The translations under genes were made by a program, and so were the position numbers. Below are positions 1 through 8,458 of a stretch of 64,000 bases of DNA, piece by piece. The DNA is from Spartobacteria bacterium (GTDB lineage: Bacteria; Verrucomicrobiota; Verrucomicrobiia; Chthoniobacterales; UBA10450): assembly GCA_003167365.1 (NCBI GenBank), contig PMTM01000006.1, positions 578,391 to 642,390 on the forward strand, read 5' to 3'. Below the pieces are notes generated by a model that was given only the letters and a program-made list of their open reading frames with translations, did no database searches and was not told the origin of the DNA. Within the stretch, counting starts at the first letter, position 1; the number at the start of each line of letters is the position of its first letter.

Positions 1-16
1 ATCCTGCCATTGTGTC

Positions 17-2797
17 TCATCCATGTGGTTTGTTCCTCTGATTTGCTTCCGCGGATTGAATGGATGTGAGCTCTTGTCTCAACTGGGTCTGACGCGCAGT
101 GATGCCTGAGAGAATCTCCCTGAACCCGGGCGTCTCCGAAACACTATCAAATCGCGGGTCAAGTTTGGGCGAGCGATAGTCGAGCCAACCAGCCGTGGCT
201 GCGAGCTGCAGATCGCGCAGCGCTTCTTCAGTGCGCCCGATCACCGCTTCCCCTGCCGCCAGCCGATAGAGCGATTCTGCATCATCCGGAGTAGTCGCAA
301 GATGAGCCTTCTCCGAATTGATCCGGACTTCGGCCAGCGCAACTGCTCGACCCGCGTCTCCTCGTTCCTTGCTCAGCCGCGCTAGGGCCGAACCATAATC
401 CACGGCCCCGGTGGACGCAGCTCTGCCCCCCCCTGCGGGGTTGGTGGAGGAGAGAGTGCTGTAGAGTTTTTCTGCTTGCGTGTAATTCCGGCCAAAGAAC
501 TCAACCAACGCCGCCATCTGTGAGGCGGTCGGAGAAGTAGAATACTTCGGCAGCTCGGCGCGGTAAATCGCTCGTGCTGCTTCGATGTCTCCGGACAACA
601 ATTTCAGTTGGCACAGGCCAATCCAGCCTTCCGGCTGGTCCGGCTGGTGCAACGCCGCCGATTCGAACTCTCGGCGCGCCAAGTCTTCGAGGCCCAGATC
701 GGCGTAGCAATCGCCGAGCAGCGCGTCGTAATCCGCCGGTTGGCGCTGGCTCACTTTCGCCTTCAAGTACCAACCGATTGCGCGGTCCGCGCGGCCACGC
801 ATTCGCAATGAGTAGCCAATTTCCCCGAACGAGCGCTCACTTTGGTCGCCATATTCGAGCGCTTGGAAAGCATGTTCTTCTCCTTCAAGATAGCGACCGT
901 CGGCCACACAAACCATCGCGTAGGCGCAATGCGCGGTGGGATTTTCCGGAGACAGTTGGATGGCGTCTCGCGCACTCTGGAGCGCCCGCGCCAAAGCTCC
1001 CGCATCAGATGAAAGTATATTGCGCCCCATATAAGCCATGGCTAGAAACGACCGGGCATTAATGGACAGCGGTTCCGCCCGAACTGCGCCTTCGAAGCAG
1101 CTAATCGCGCGGTCCATGTCCGCAATGTTGCGCCGCGCGAGTAGGTCGCGCCCTGCGATCATAAACGGGCGGGCACCATCGTTTTTCATCGCAGGGTCGA
1201 CAGGTGTCGTCGCACGCGGAGAGTGTTTGTTGAGAAGCTCGTAGGCGGATGCGCCGACGTCGTGCACGCGGAGAAGGGCGGCGAGGTCGTCGCTTCCTTC
1301 AAAGATCCACGTGTCTAGTAACTCATGGCCCGCCGGATTTATCAGGTGGAGCGAGTAACGCGTGCCGGCCGGGACCTTGCGGCGCGTTCCCGTCAAGATC
1401 GACCGGCAGCCAGATTTTTTCGCGACCTCTTCCACTTCCTCTTGAGTTCCAGCGCCAGTCCACCGCGGCGGTAGTTCCATGTCGCGGACCGCCGATATCC
1501 CTACACTCGACATTTGCTGTTGCAGAATATTCGCAGCCACATGCGTGCCCTGAAGGTCTGGTCCCCCTTCGTCCAAATCAAGGAGCGGCAGGATGGCGAT
1601 AGAATGTGCCGCCAGTTGCTCCAAGTTGAGGGCTGCTTGCAGACGCTGGCTATGAAGTTGGTGAGCGACGCCGATTCCGCCGAGCACAAGACATCCACAA
1701 AGGGCACTCGCCAGCACCCGGTTGCGGCGAGCCGAACGCCAAATTTTGGCGAGCGGCGAGATCGGGCGGGCCAAAATGGATTCGCCCTGTATCCAACGCT
1801 CCAGATCGTCGGCCAAAGCGTCGGCCGAAGAATAGCGTGCGGCGGGATCGCGATCGAGACAACGCGCGCAAATTGTTTCCAAGTCGCGGTCGATCGAGGG
1901 CACCAGGGAGCGCAAAGGAGGCGCGGGCTTTTCGACCGCTTGGGAGACGACCGCCAGCGCGTGTTCGCCGAGAAAGGGCGGGCGACCGGCGAGCAGGTCG
2001 AAGAGAATTGCGCCAAGGCTGTAAATATCGGAAGCGGGACCGGAACGCACTGTTGGTCCACGAGCTAGCTCGGGGGCAATGTAGCCCGGCGTTCCAAAAA
2101 TTGTCATTGTCCGTGTTAGATCGCTGGACGCGTCGAGCCACTTGGCCAGACCAAAATCGCTGACCAGCGGTTCGCCGCGTCCGTCGAGCAAGATGTTGCC
2201 GGGCTTCAGGTCGCGGTGGAGAAGACCTTGTGCGTGCGCACTTTGGACTGCGCGTGCGACTTTCACCATCAGTGGCACAATCCGAAGAGGCGCATGATTC
2301 AAGGCCGGTCCTACTTCTTTCAAGCTCCCGCCCGGAGCGAATTTCATTGCGAAAAACGGCAAACCGTCTTCGCTTTCGCCCACTTCGTAAATCGGCAGAA
2401 TGTTTGGATGATCAAGCAAAGAGGCGGCCTCCGCTTCGCGCCGGAAACGCGCCAATGTTTCGGGCGAGTCCGAGTGAAAACTGAGCACGCGCTTCAATGC
2501 AACGATGCGCCCCGAATGCTGCTGCCGTGCTCGATAGATCACACCCATTCCACCGCGGCCAATTTCTTCCAAGATTTGATAGTGGCCGATTCGCCAATTG
2601 CTATCGCGGATGTCTATCTTGGTAAGGATAGATTGCAGGCTTTCAGCGTGCTCTTCGTCTTGATCGTCGAGCCCAGCCTGCATAAGACATCCTAAACAAA
2701 GGCCGTTGGCCAAACGGGAAACGCCGTCGCAACGTTTACACTTTGCTACTTCGCGAACCATGTTCGCGAGCGAATCAGTAAGTCCGGGGAGATTCAT
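17..2797 (-). CDS. Membrane Ser/Thr protein kinase with zinc-ribbon N-terminus and TPR sensor region
   Basis: 926 aa. The N-terminus carries two CX2C pairs (C20/C23 and C34/C37) that probably bind zinc. A complete Hanks-type kinase domain follows: glycine loop GRGGMG at 80-85, ATP lysine K102, HRDLKPGN from 194, DFG at 214-216 and APE at 241-243. One membrane segment lies near residues 360-380. The C-terminal half begins with a TolB/FlgO-like stretch (SIAILPLLDL) and continues as TPR-like helical repeats to about residue 900. This is the bacterial PknB layout of cytoplasmic kinase and extracytoplasmic or protein-binding sensor. It starts 6 bases after the sigma factor gene at 2804-3568, so the two are almost certainly co-transcribed and likely share a signalling role. 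The substrate is unknown. Confidence 0.9.
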   Translation of the reverse strand: MNLPGLTDSLANMVREVAKCKRCDGVSRLANGLCLGCLMQAGLDDQDEEHAESLQSILTKIDIRDSNWRIGHYQILEEIGRGGMGVIYRARQQHSGRIVALKRVLSFHSDSPETLARFRREAEAASLLDHPNILPIYEVGESEDGLPFFAMKFAPGGSLKEVGPALNHAPLRIVPLMVKVARAVQSAHAQGLLHRDLKPGNILLDGRGEPLVSDFGLAKWLDASSDLTRTMTIFGTPGYIAPELARGPTVRSGPASDIYSLGAILFDLLAGRPPFLGEHALAVVSQAVEKPAPPLRSLVPSIDRDLETICARCLDRDPAARYSSADALADDLERWIQGESILARPISPLAKIWRSARRNRVLASALCGCLVLGGIGVAHQLHSQRLQAALNLEQLAAHSIAILPLLDLDEGGPDLQGTHVAANILQQQMSSVGISAVRDMELPPRWTGAGTQEEVEEVAKKSGCRSILTGTRRKVPAGTRYSLHLINPAGHELLDTWIFEGSDDLAALLRVHDVGASAYELLNKHSPRATTPVDPAMKNDGARPFMIAGRDLLARRNIADMDRAISCFEGAVRAEPLSINARSFLAMAYMGRNILSSDAGALARALQSARDAIQLSPENPTAHCAYAMVCVADGRYLEGEEHAFQALEYGDQSERSFGEIGYSLRMRGRADRAIGWYLKAKVSQRQPADYDALLGDCYADLGLEDLARREFESAALHQPDQPEGWIGLCQLKLLSGDIEAARAIYRAELPKYSTSPTASQMAALVEFFGRNYTQAEKLYSTLSSTNPAGGGRAASTGAVDYGSALARLSKERGDAGRAVALAEVRINSEKAHLATTPDDAESLYRLAAGEAVIGRTEEALRDLQLAATAGWLDYRSPKLDPRFDSVSETPGFREILSGITARQTQLRQELTSIQSAEANQRNKPHG

Positions 2798-2803
2798 GGA
2801 GGT

Positions 2804-3568
2804 CTATTCCATCGCGGCTAATACCACACACAGATATCGTATTTCCTCATCAACATCGTCGGAACGCTCAACGGTTTGCGCAACCTCATCCCGCAGCAAA
2901 TCACGATAGCGCTGCCGCATCCGATGAAGCAGTCGCTTCACTTCCGATTCGGTCACGCCCAACTTTTGCGCGATGTGCGAATAAGAAACATCCGCCCGGT
3001 CCGCTATAAGATAACCGTTGATAAGATCGAATAAACGGCGGCGGCCGCGGCTTTCGCATTCTTCGCGCAATCGGCGCAACGCTCGCTCCACGACCGTTGC
3101 CGCCCAACGCAGATCAAAGATACTCTCCGGCGAAAGACTCTCGAGAGTCCGAACTGGAATGGAAAGCTGTGAAGGCGCCTCCGCCATCCAATCATCCCAT
3201 GAGACGAAATTTATTTTGCCACCGCGCTTTTCCGCATGGCGCTTTTCCGCAGCATCGAGCAGGAAGTTCTTTAGCGACTTGAGCAAGAGCGAGCGAAAGC
3301 GCCCGCGGTTGGGATCAGCCAGCTTTAGTAGATTACCTTCCAGCACCATGACAAAAAAATCTTGAGTCAGATCCTGCGCATCACTTACTGGATAACCGCG
3401 GCGGCAGATGAAAGCGAAAATCGGCCGCCAATATGTCTGGCAGAGCTGGGTCAACGCGACGCTTCCTTGCTGCTTGCGGCGCGCGGGATTCGCGCCGAGA
3501 ACCACACTCCAATGGGTCGTTGCAAATTGGTTGGCGCTTGCCGGCGTGGCCGCGTTCTCCGTTTTCAC
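2804..3568 (-). CDS. ECF-type RNA polymerase sigma factor paired with a Ser/Thr kinase
   Basis: 254 aa. Sigma region 2 is recognisable (TYWRPIFAFICRRGY, then DAQDLTQDFF), and region 4 has a helix-turn-helix (SHIAQKLGVTESEVKRLLHR). The protein is longer than a typical 180-aa ECF factor, with a basic linker between regions 2 and 4 and an acidic C-terminal tail. The N-terminal ATTHWSVVL motif is typical of ECF factors found beside Ser/Thr kinases in Planctomycetes and Verrucomicrobia (family knowledge). It is first in a two-gene unit with the kinase at 17-2797. No anti-sigma gene is adjacent, so regulation by the kinase is a reasonable inference. Confidence 0.88.
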   Translation of the reverse strand: MKTENAATPASANQFATTHWSVVLGANPARRKQQGSVALTQLCQTYWRPIFAFICRRGYPVSDAQDLTQDFFVMVLEGNLLKLADPNRGRFRSLLLKSLKNFLLDAAEKRHAEKRGGKINFVSWDDWMAEAPSQLSIPVRTLESLSPESIFDLRWAATVVERALRRLREECESRGRRRLFDLINGYLIADRADVSYSHIAQKLGVTESEVKRLLHRMRQRYRDLLRDEVAQTVERSDDVDEEIRYLCVVLAAME

Positions 3569-3670
3569 GAAGGGAGATCATGGTAGGATTCTAATCCTTA
3601 CTCAAGCGTAAAATACCCCTTGATTGGTCTGGTAGTTGCGAAATCCTCGCCTCGTGCAAGTGCTAGCGGT

Positions 3671-4048
3671 GTGGAGAGAGTTACGTTTTCGCCCGATCAA
3701 GTCTGTGTCGAGCAACTTGAAGTCTCTGCCCGAGTTGGTGTTACCGAGTCGGAACGCGCTCAGCCACAGCGTTTGAGCATTTCATTGACGACGTGTCCGC
3801 GCCGCCCGCTTGTCGATCTTGGCGACGACATCCGAAACACAATCGACTATTCGGAGGTATGCGCGGAAACTAGAGAGTTTGTCCGAAATCGCACCGATAA
3901 GCTCATCGAAACGTTGGCCGATCACCTGGCCGCGCATTTGTTGCAGCGGTTCGCCATGCAAAGGATCACCATCGAGATCCGCAAGTTCGTTGTCCCGGAC
4001 GCAAAATTTGTCGCGGTGACGTTAACTCGGGTTGTAGCGGAAGGTTAA
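3671..4048 (+). CDS. folB: Dihydroneopterin aldolase
   Basis: About 125 aa from a GTG at 3671; an in-frame TTG at 3620 would add 17 poorly conserved residues. The FolB fold is visible as VCVEQLEVSARVGVTESER near the start, TIDYSEVC in the middle and IEIRKF near the end. FolB cleaves 7,8-dihydroneopterin to 6-hydroxymethyl-dihydropterin in cytosolic folate synthesis. It is the first gene of a plus-strand run with argH 4 bases downstream, which suggests co-transcription even though the pathways differ. One exact copy of the TTGTCGATCTT motif lies inside it at 3810-3820. Confidence 0.85.
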   Translation: MERVTFSPDQVCVEQLEVSARVGVTESERAQPQRLSISLTTCPRRPLVDLGDDIRNTIDYSEVCAETREFVRNRTDKLIETLADHLAAHLLQRFAMQRITIEIRKFVVPDAKFVAVTLTRVVAEG

Positions 4049-4052
4049 AGCT

Positions 4053-5417
4053 GTGCGAAAGGGAAGATTCACTAGCCCGGCCCCGGATTTGGCGCAGCGT
4101 TACGGCGAGTCCGTTTCTTTTGATCGACGTTTGTATCGTTACGACATTGCCGGTTCCATTGCCCACGCGGCCGCTCTCGCCAAAGCGGGAATTATCACGG
4201 CGGATGACTGCGAGAAGATCGCCGCAGGATTGCACGCCATCGAAGAAGAGATCGCCGCCGGGAAATTTCAATGGGATCCGCAGCTCGAGGATTTGCACAT
4301 GAACATCGAGATGGCGCTAACCAAACGAATCGGTTCGGCCGGCGCTAAGCTGCATGCTGCGCGAAGTCGCAATGACCAGGTTGCACTCGATCTGCGTCTT
4401 TATGTAAAGACCGAGATCTCGGAAACAATCGCGCGGTTGCGCGCGTTGCAAACCGCGCTGCTCGATCTCGCTAATCACCATGTCGATCTTGTCATGCCCG
4501 GCTATACGCATTTGCAGCGTGCCCAGCCCATTTTTTTCGCGCACTACCTTCTCGCGCAGATGGAAGCGTTCGACCGCGATGCGAATCGTCTCGGCGACTG
4601 CACGCCGCGCGTAGACGTTTTGCCGCTCGGTTCCGGCGCGCTCGCTGGATCGACGATTGTTCTCGAGCGCGAACTGATTGCGCGTCACCTCGGGTTTTCG
4701 CGCGTTAGCCAAAACAGTCTCGACGCGGTGAGCGATCGCGACTTCGTCTGCGAATTTCTATTTTGCCTGGCGATGATCGGACTCCATCTGTCGCGCTTGA
4801 GCGAAGATTTGATCGTCTGGAGCACGAGCGAGTTCGGGTTTATTGAATTCAGCGACGCGTTCTCCACCGGCTCCAGTTTGATGCCGCAAAAGAAAAACCC
4901 GGACATGGCGGAGCTGACGCGCGGCAAAACGGGGCGGCTTTACGGTAACCTGGTCTCGATCCTGACGACGTTGAAAGGATTGTCCTTCTCTTACAATCGC
5001 GACCTCCAGGAAGACAAAGAAGCGCTCTTCGATTCGGTCGATACCGTTCGAGCCGCGCTGGAGGTTTTTGCGGCCATGATGCCGGAATTGAAAATCAACA
5101 CCGCGCGAATGGAAGCGGCCGCGGCCGACCCAAATCTTCTCGCCACCGATCTCGCCGAATATCTCGTCAAGAAAGGAATGCCGTTTCGCGAAGCGCACGA
5201 AACTGTGGGCCAGCTTGTCAGGCAAGCCGTCGAAGCCAATACGACTCTCAATCGAATTTCGCTCGAAAATTTACGCAAGGTTTCGCTCCTATTCGATGTC
5301 GATGTTACGAATGTGTTCGATGTGCGACGTTCTCTTGCTGCTCGTCGTGCCACCGGGGCGCCGTCGCCGGAAAATATTGCCACGCAAATTGAAGAGTGGC
5401 GCAGGAAATTGGTGTAG
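4053..5417 (+). CDS. argH: Argininosuccinate lyase
   Basis: 454 aa, GTG start, the usual length for the family. The fumarase/aspartase superfamily signature GSSLMPQKKNPD is at 273-284, and the general acid/base region GYTHLQRAQP is near 150-159. HAARSRNDQV near residue 102 is the conserved C1 region. The enzyme splits argininosuccinate to arginine and fumarate, the last step of arginine synthesis, in the cytosol as a homotetramer. It follows folB after 4 bases. A set of small hairpins separates it from the Nudix gene downstream. Confidence 0.97.
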   Translation: MRKGRFTSPAPDLAQRYGESVSFDRRLYRYDIAGSIAHAAALAKAGIITADDCEKIAAGLHAIEEEIAAGKFQWDPQLEDLHMNIEMALTKRIGSAGAKLHAARSRNDQVALDLRLYVKTEISETIARLRALQTALLDLANHHVDLVMPGYTHLQRAQPIFFAHYLLAQMEAFDRDANRLGDCTPRVDVLPLGSGALAGSTIVLERELIARHLGFSRVSQNSLDAVSDRDFVCEFLFCLAMIGLHLSRLSEDLIVWSTSEFGFIEFSDAFSTGSSLMPQKKNPDMAELTRGKTGRLYGNLVSILTTLKGLSFSYNRDLQEDKEALFDSVDTVRAALEVFAAMMPELKINTARMEAAAADPNLLATDLAEYLVKKGMPFREAHETVGQLVRQAVEANTTLNRISLENLRKVSLLFDVDVTNVFDVRRSLAARRATGAPSPENIATQIEEWRRKLV

Positions 5418-5419
5418 AA

Positions 5420-5459
5420 GCGCGTGTCCTCACGCGCAGTTTGCCGCTGAGGACAGCGG
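5420..5459. repeat. Nested, mutually exclusive small hairpins
   Basis: GCGCGTG (5420-5426) pairs with CACGCGC (5431-5437) across a TCCT loop. CCGCT (5444-5448) pairs with AGCGG (5455-5459). GTCCTCA (5426-5432) can instead pair with TGAGGAC (5448-5454), which would break both smaller stems. It lies between argH and the Nudix gene. It could be a fragment of a repeated element or a short mRNA structure; there is no T tract that would make it a classic terminator. Confidence 0.5.
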
Positions 5460-5475
5460 CCACTACATTTCCGGC

Positions 5476-6087
5476 GTGAGACGCAGTAATCTCGTGCGAG
5501 ACGCAGAGGGTTGGAAGACGATCTCTAGCGAAATGCACTTCGCGAATTCCCATATCGAAGTTGTGACCGATCGAGTGCAAACGCCCTCGCGATCGAATCC
5601 GCGCGTGTGGGCGATTGTGCATCGGAAACCGGCAGTGGTGATCGCACCGATGACTCGCGACGGTAAAATTCTTTTGATTCGACAGGAGCGCGTGCCGATT
5701 CGGGCGGCGATTTGGGAATTTCCGGCTGGGCAAATCGACGAATCCCACGAGCCGAAACAAGACGAAATCGAAAACGCCGCCTTGCGCGAACTGCGCGAGG
5801 AAACTAGCCATGAACTCGCGGCGGACGGCGAATTGATTTCGCTCGGTTACTACTTTTCTTCGCCCGGATTTACGGATGAGCATGGTTACTTCTTTCTGGC
5901 ACGCCCAGTTGAGCCATGCGTTGATGCGCACGCCCGCGACGAGTCGGAGTCGATTCTCGATTGCCGATCTTTCAGCATTGACGAGCTTTCACGAATGATT
6001 GCCGAAAACGAAATTCGCGATGCGAACACGCTGAGTATTTGTGCGCGAATGGCGGTGCGCGGTTTTCTTTCGCTCAAATCCTGCTGA
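5476..6087 (+). CDS. Nudix hydrolase, ADP-ribose pyrophosphatase-like
   Basis: About 203 aa if started at the GTG at 5476. A GTG at 5494 and an ATG at 5533 are also in frame, and the frame remains open upstream into argH, but that part is not protein-like. The domain runs from VWAIVHRKPAVVIAP through IWEFPAGQIDE to the Nudix helix LRELREET. The box carries about five extra residues between its first glycine and the REL core, and the usual glycine after the EE pair is serine (REETSHEL). YFSSPGFTDEHGYFFLA matches ADP-ribose pyrophosphatases of the NudF type. It probably hydrolyses ADP-ribose or a related nucleoside diphosphate; the substrate is inferred. Confidence 0.82.
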   Translation: MRRSNLVRDAEGWKTISSEMHFANSHIEVVTDRVQTPSRSNPRVWAIVHRKPAVVIAPMTRDGKILLIRQERVPIRAAIWEFPAGQIDESHEPKQDEIENAALRELREETSHELAADGELISLGYYFSSPGFTDEHGYFFLARPVEPCVDAHARDESESILDCRSFSIDELSRMIAENEIRDANTLSICARMAVRGFLSLKSC

Positions 6088-6102
6088 ACGATTCTTGATC
6101 CA

Positions 6103-6885
6103 ATGGCGTTGCGGGACATTTTTAAATTTCGAGAGCTTCCCGAGGGCGAAACTTCGAAACCGTTCCTCGAACATCTCGAGGACTTGCGATGGACCATTGT
6201 AAAGATGGCGATCACCCTTGTCGCCGCGATGATCGTTTGCCTCGCGTTCCGCTCAATACTTGTCCAGGTAATGCAAGCGCCGTTGCACGCCGTCGATCCA
6301 AAAGTCGGCGGGCTCCGCGCTCTCGGCATCACCGATTCATTCGTGATTTCGTTTCATCTGGCGTTTTACGCGGGGATCGTTCTTTCATTCCCGCTGCTCC
6401 TTTATTTCATCGCGGAGTTCGTTCTGCCTGCGCTTACTGGATTGGAGAAGCGTTTCTTGTTGCCGGCCATCTTCGTGAGCTTCGCGCTCTTTCTGCTCGG
6501 TGTTCTGGTTTGCTATTTCTGGCTCTTGCCAAGAACGATTCTGTTTTTCTTTCGCGACACCGAGTCGCTCGGCTGGACGCCGACATGGACGGTGCAGGAA
6601 TACTATTCCTTCGCCACCAGGTTCACGATTGGCTTCGGTCTCACTTTTGAATTGCCGGTGGTCGTCCTCGTGCTGGTCCGGTTCGGGTTGGTCACCTATC
6701 AGTTCATGGCCCGCACTCGGCCGTACGCCATTGTCCTTATCTTCGTGCTCGCCACCATCATTACTCCGACGCCGGACATCTTGACTTTGATCGCCATGGG
6801 CCTGCCGATGTGCCTGCTTTACGAAAGCTGCATCTGGATCTCCTGGTTCATGCAACGTCGAAGATCGAGATCGACCAGCATCTAA
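6103..6885 (+). CDS. tatC: Sec-independent protein translocase subunit TatC
   Basis: 260 aa with six predicted membrane helices. The N-terminal signature FLEHLEDLRWTIVK and the conserved loop glutamate in FAYAG-like context (HLAFYAGIVLSFPLLLY) are present, as is TPTPDILTL before the last helices. TatC recognises twin-arginine signal peptides and exports folded proteins across the inner membrane. At least one likely client is in this window, ActB at 47380-50679, which has an SRRGF signal. No tatA or tatB is adjacent. It lies 15 bases after the Nudix gene. Confidence 0.95.
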   Translation: MALRDIFKFRELPEGETSKPFLEHLEDLRWTIVKMAITLVAAMIVCLAFRSILVQVMQAPLHAVDPKVGGLRALGITDSFVISFHLAFYAGIVLSFPLLLYFIAEFVLPALTGLEKRFLLPAIFVSFALFLLGVLVCYFWLLPRTILFFFRDTESLGWTPTWTVQEYYSFATRFTIGFGLTFELPVVVLVLVRFGLVTYQFMARTRPYAIVLIFVLATIITPTPDILTLIAMGLPMCLLYESCIWISWFMQRRRSRSTSI

Positions 6886-6888
6886 CGC

Positions 6889-7983
6889 GTGGACGAATCC
6901 GCCTACCGGTTTCTTTTCAACGCGCTCGCTTTCGTGCTCGGAGCGGTGGTTGGCTCGTTCTTGAACGTCTGCATTTATCGGCTGCCTCTCGATCTCTCGA
7001 TTAACAAACCACGCCGTTCATTTTGCCCGAGTTGCAAGACTCCGATCCCGTGGCGCCAAAATCTGCCGCTGCTCAGCTGGTTGTTGCTCCGCGGTCGTTG
7101 CGCAAATTGCGGAACCAGAATCGCATTCCGCTATTTCGCGGTCGAATTGGTCACCGCGCTTTTGTTTCTTGCGCTTTGGCAAACATTCCCGCCGGAGATC
7201 GCCATTGCCTATTGGGTTTTCGTTTCGCTTGTCATCGTCGCGACATTTATCGACTTCGAGCATTTCATTATTCCAGATCGAATAACAATTGGCGGCGCCA
7301 TCGCGGGAATTATCGCGAGCGTTCTCGTTCCCGGATTGATGAATACGCACTCGCGAATAGCCGCGGGCGTCCGCTCTCTGCTGGCGGCTGCGCTGGGCTA
7401 TGTAATCCTCTGGATTGTTCTCGAGGCGGGCAAAATTGCGTTCGGCAAGAAGAGAATCCGGCTCGACGAACCGACTCGGTTTACCTGGGTCAGGCATAAT
7501 GACGACGCCAATTTCGTTGTCGGTGACGAGCGCAGCTTGTGGAGCGATCATTTTGCGCGAGAAAGCGATCGGATGCTGCTCAAGTGCGATCACGTTAAGA
7601 TCGACCATCATTCCTACGAAGAGGTCACGCTGGATTTTCATTACAACCGCGTAGCAATCGCCGCCGATAAATTCGCGCTCGATCAGCTCCACGAGATTTC
7701 CGGCGTTGTGCGCGAGCTTCAAATTCCGCGCGAAGCGATGGGCCGCGGCGATCTGAAATTTCTAGCCGCGATTGGCGCATTCCTCGGTTGGCGCGCCGTC
7801 TTGTTCAGTCTCTTTGGTGGGTCGCTCGTCGGATCGCTGGTTGGTCTGGTCACGCTGCTCGTCGGAAAGCGAGTCTGGTCGGCGAAACTGCCGTTCGGCC
7901 CCTATCTCGCCTTCGGCGCGCTGATATGGATGTTTTTCGGCGACGCGTTGCTTCGTTGGTACACGGGATTGTTTAGCCCGTAA
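6889..7983 (+). CDS. pilD: Prepilin peptidase / N-methyltransferase with a large internal insertion
   Basis: 364 aa, GTG start. The N-terminal methylase part has GSFLNVCIYRLP and the two zinc pairs CPSC (46-49) and CANC (71-74). The aspartyl protease sites are D122 (IDFEHFIIPD) and the GRGD motif at 285-288. A mostly soluble insertion of about 95 residues (roughly 187-283) separates the helices before GRGD; standard PilD has only a short loop there. It cleaves and methylates type IV pilin-like signal peptides at the inner membrane. It implies type IV pili or type II secretion elsewhere in the genome, possibly competence. It overlaps the convergent gene at 7973-8455 by 11 bases. Confidence 0.9.
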   Translation: MDESAYRFLFNALAFVLGAVVGSFLNVCIYRLPLDLSINKPRRSFCPSCKTPIPWRQNLPLLSWLLLRGRCANCGTRIAFRYFAVELVTALLFLALWQTFPPEIAIAYWVFVSLVIVATFIDFEHFIIPDRITIGGAIAGIIASVLVPGLMNTHSRIAAGVRSLLAAALGYVILWIVLEAGKIAFGKKRIRLDEPTRFTWVRHNDDANFVVGDERSLWSDHFARESDRMLLKCDHVKIDHHSYEEVTLDFHYNRVAIAADKFALDQLHEISGVVRELQIPREAMGRGDLKFLAAIGAFLGWRAVLFSLFGGSLVGSLVGLVTLLVGKRVWSAKLPFGPYLAFGALIWMFFGDALLRWYTGLFSP

Positions 7984-8455
7984 AGCGCCGCGACCGGTAA
8001 AGAACAAGGAGCAGCGCGGCCGCGAGATTAGTGCCGAGCAGTAATAGGCAGAAAATTCCGATCCACCGCGTCCACGAAGCGGAGATCGCCAATTCGTAAG
8101 CAAAAACGGCGACGAGAACTTCGATCAAGATGTCCTGAGCATGCCGGTTCGCCATTTTGCGAAAGATTCCGCCAATTCGCAGAATTTTGATGACGAGTGA
8201 ATTGAGGTAGAAGACCAACAACCAAAAAATAGAAACAGCGAAGACGAGCAAGATGACAGCGGTGATTACCTGCCAACCGGTGCATCGGCCGGCGAACAAT
8301 TGCCGAGCGAAAAGGAAACTCACCATGAAAGCCACGATGCTCCCGAAATAAGCTTCTACAGCGTTGCTTTCCGAAATCTTGTCCGAGCCGCCGCGCATTC
8401 GATTCAACAGCCGCGGCAAGGCGAAATAGAAATCACTCCCGTTTGCGGTTTTCAT
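7973..8455 (-). CDS. Membrane protein of unknown function
   Basis: 160 aa. I do not recognise the family. Four hydrophobic stretches are visible: near residues 34-52, 62-85, 107-128 and 130-152. A basic segment, KILRIGGIFRKMANRHAQD, lies between helices two and three and is probably cytoplasmic. It lies 3 bases downstream of the LpxL-like acyltransferase on the same strand, so it is probably in that operon and may work in envelope lipid metabolism, but this is only context. Its end overlaps the end of pilD. Confidence 0.7.
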   Translation of the reverse strand: MKTANGSDFYFALPRLLNRMRGGSDKISESNAVEAYFGSIVAFMVSFLFARQLFAGRCTGWQVITAVILLVFAVSIFWLLVFYLNSLVIKILRIGGIFRKMANRHAQDILIEVLVAVFAYELAISASWTRWIGIFCLLLLGTNLAAALLLVLYRSRRFTG

Positions 8456-8458
8456 ATC

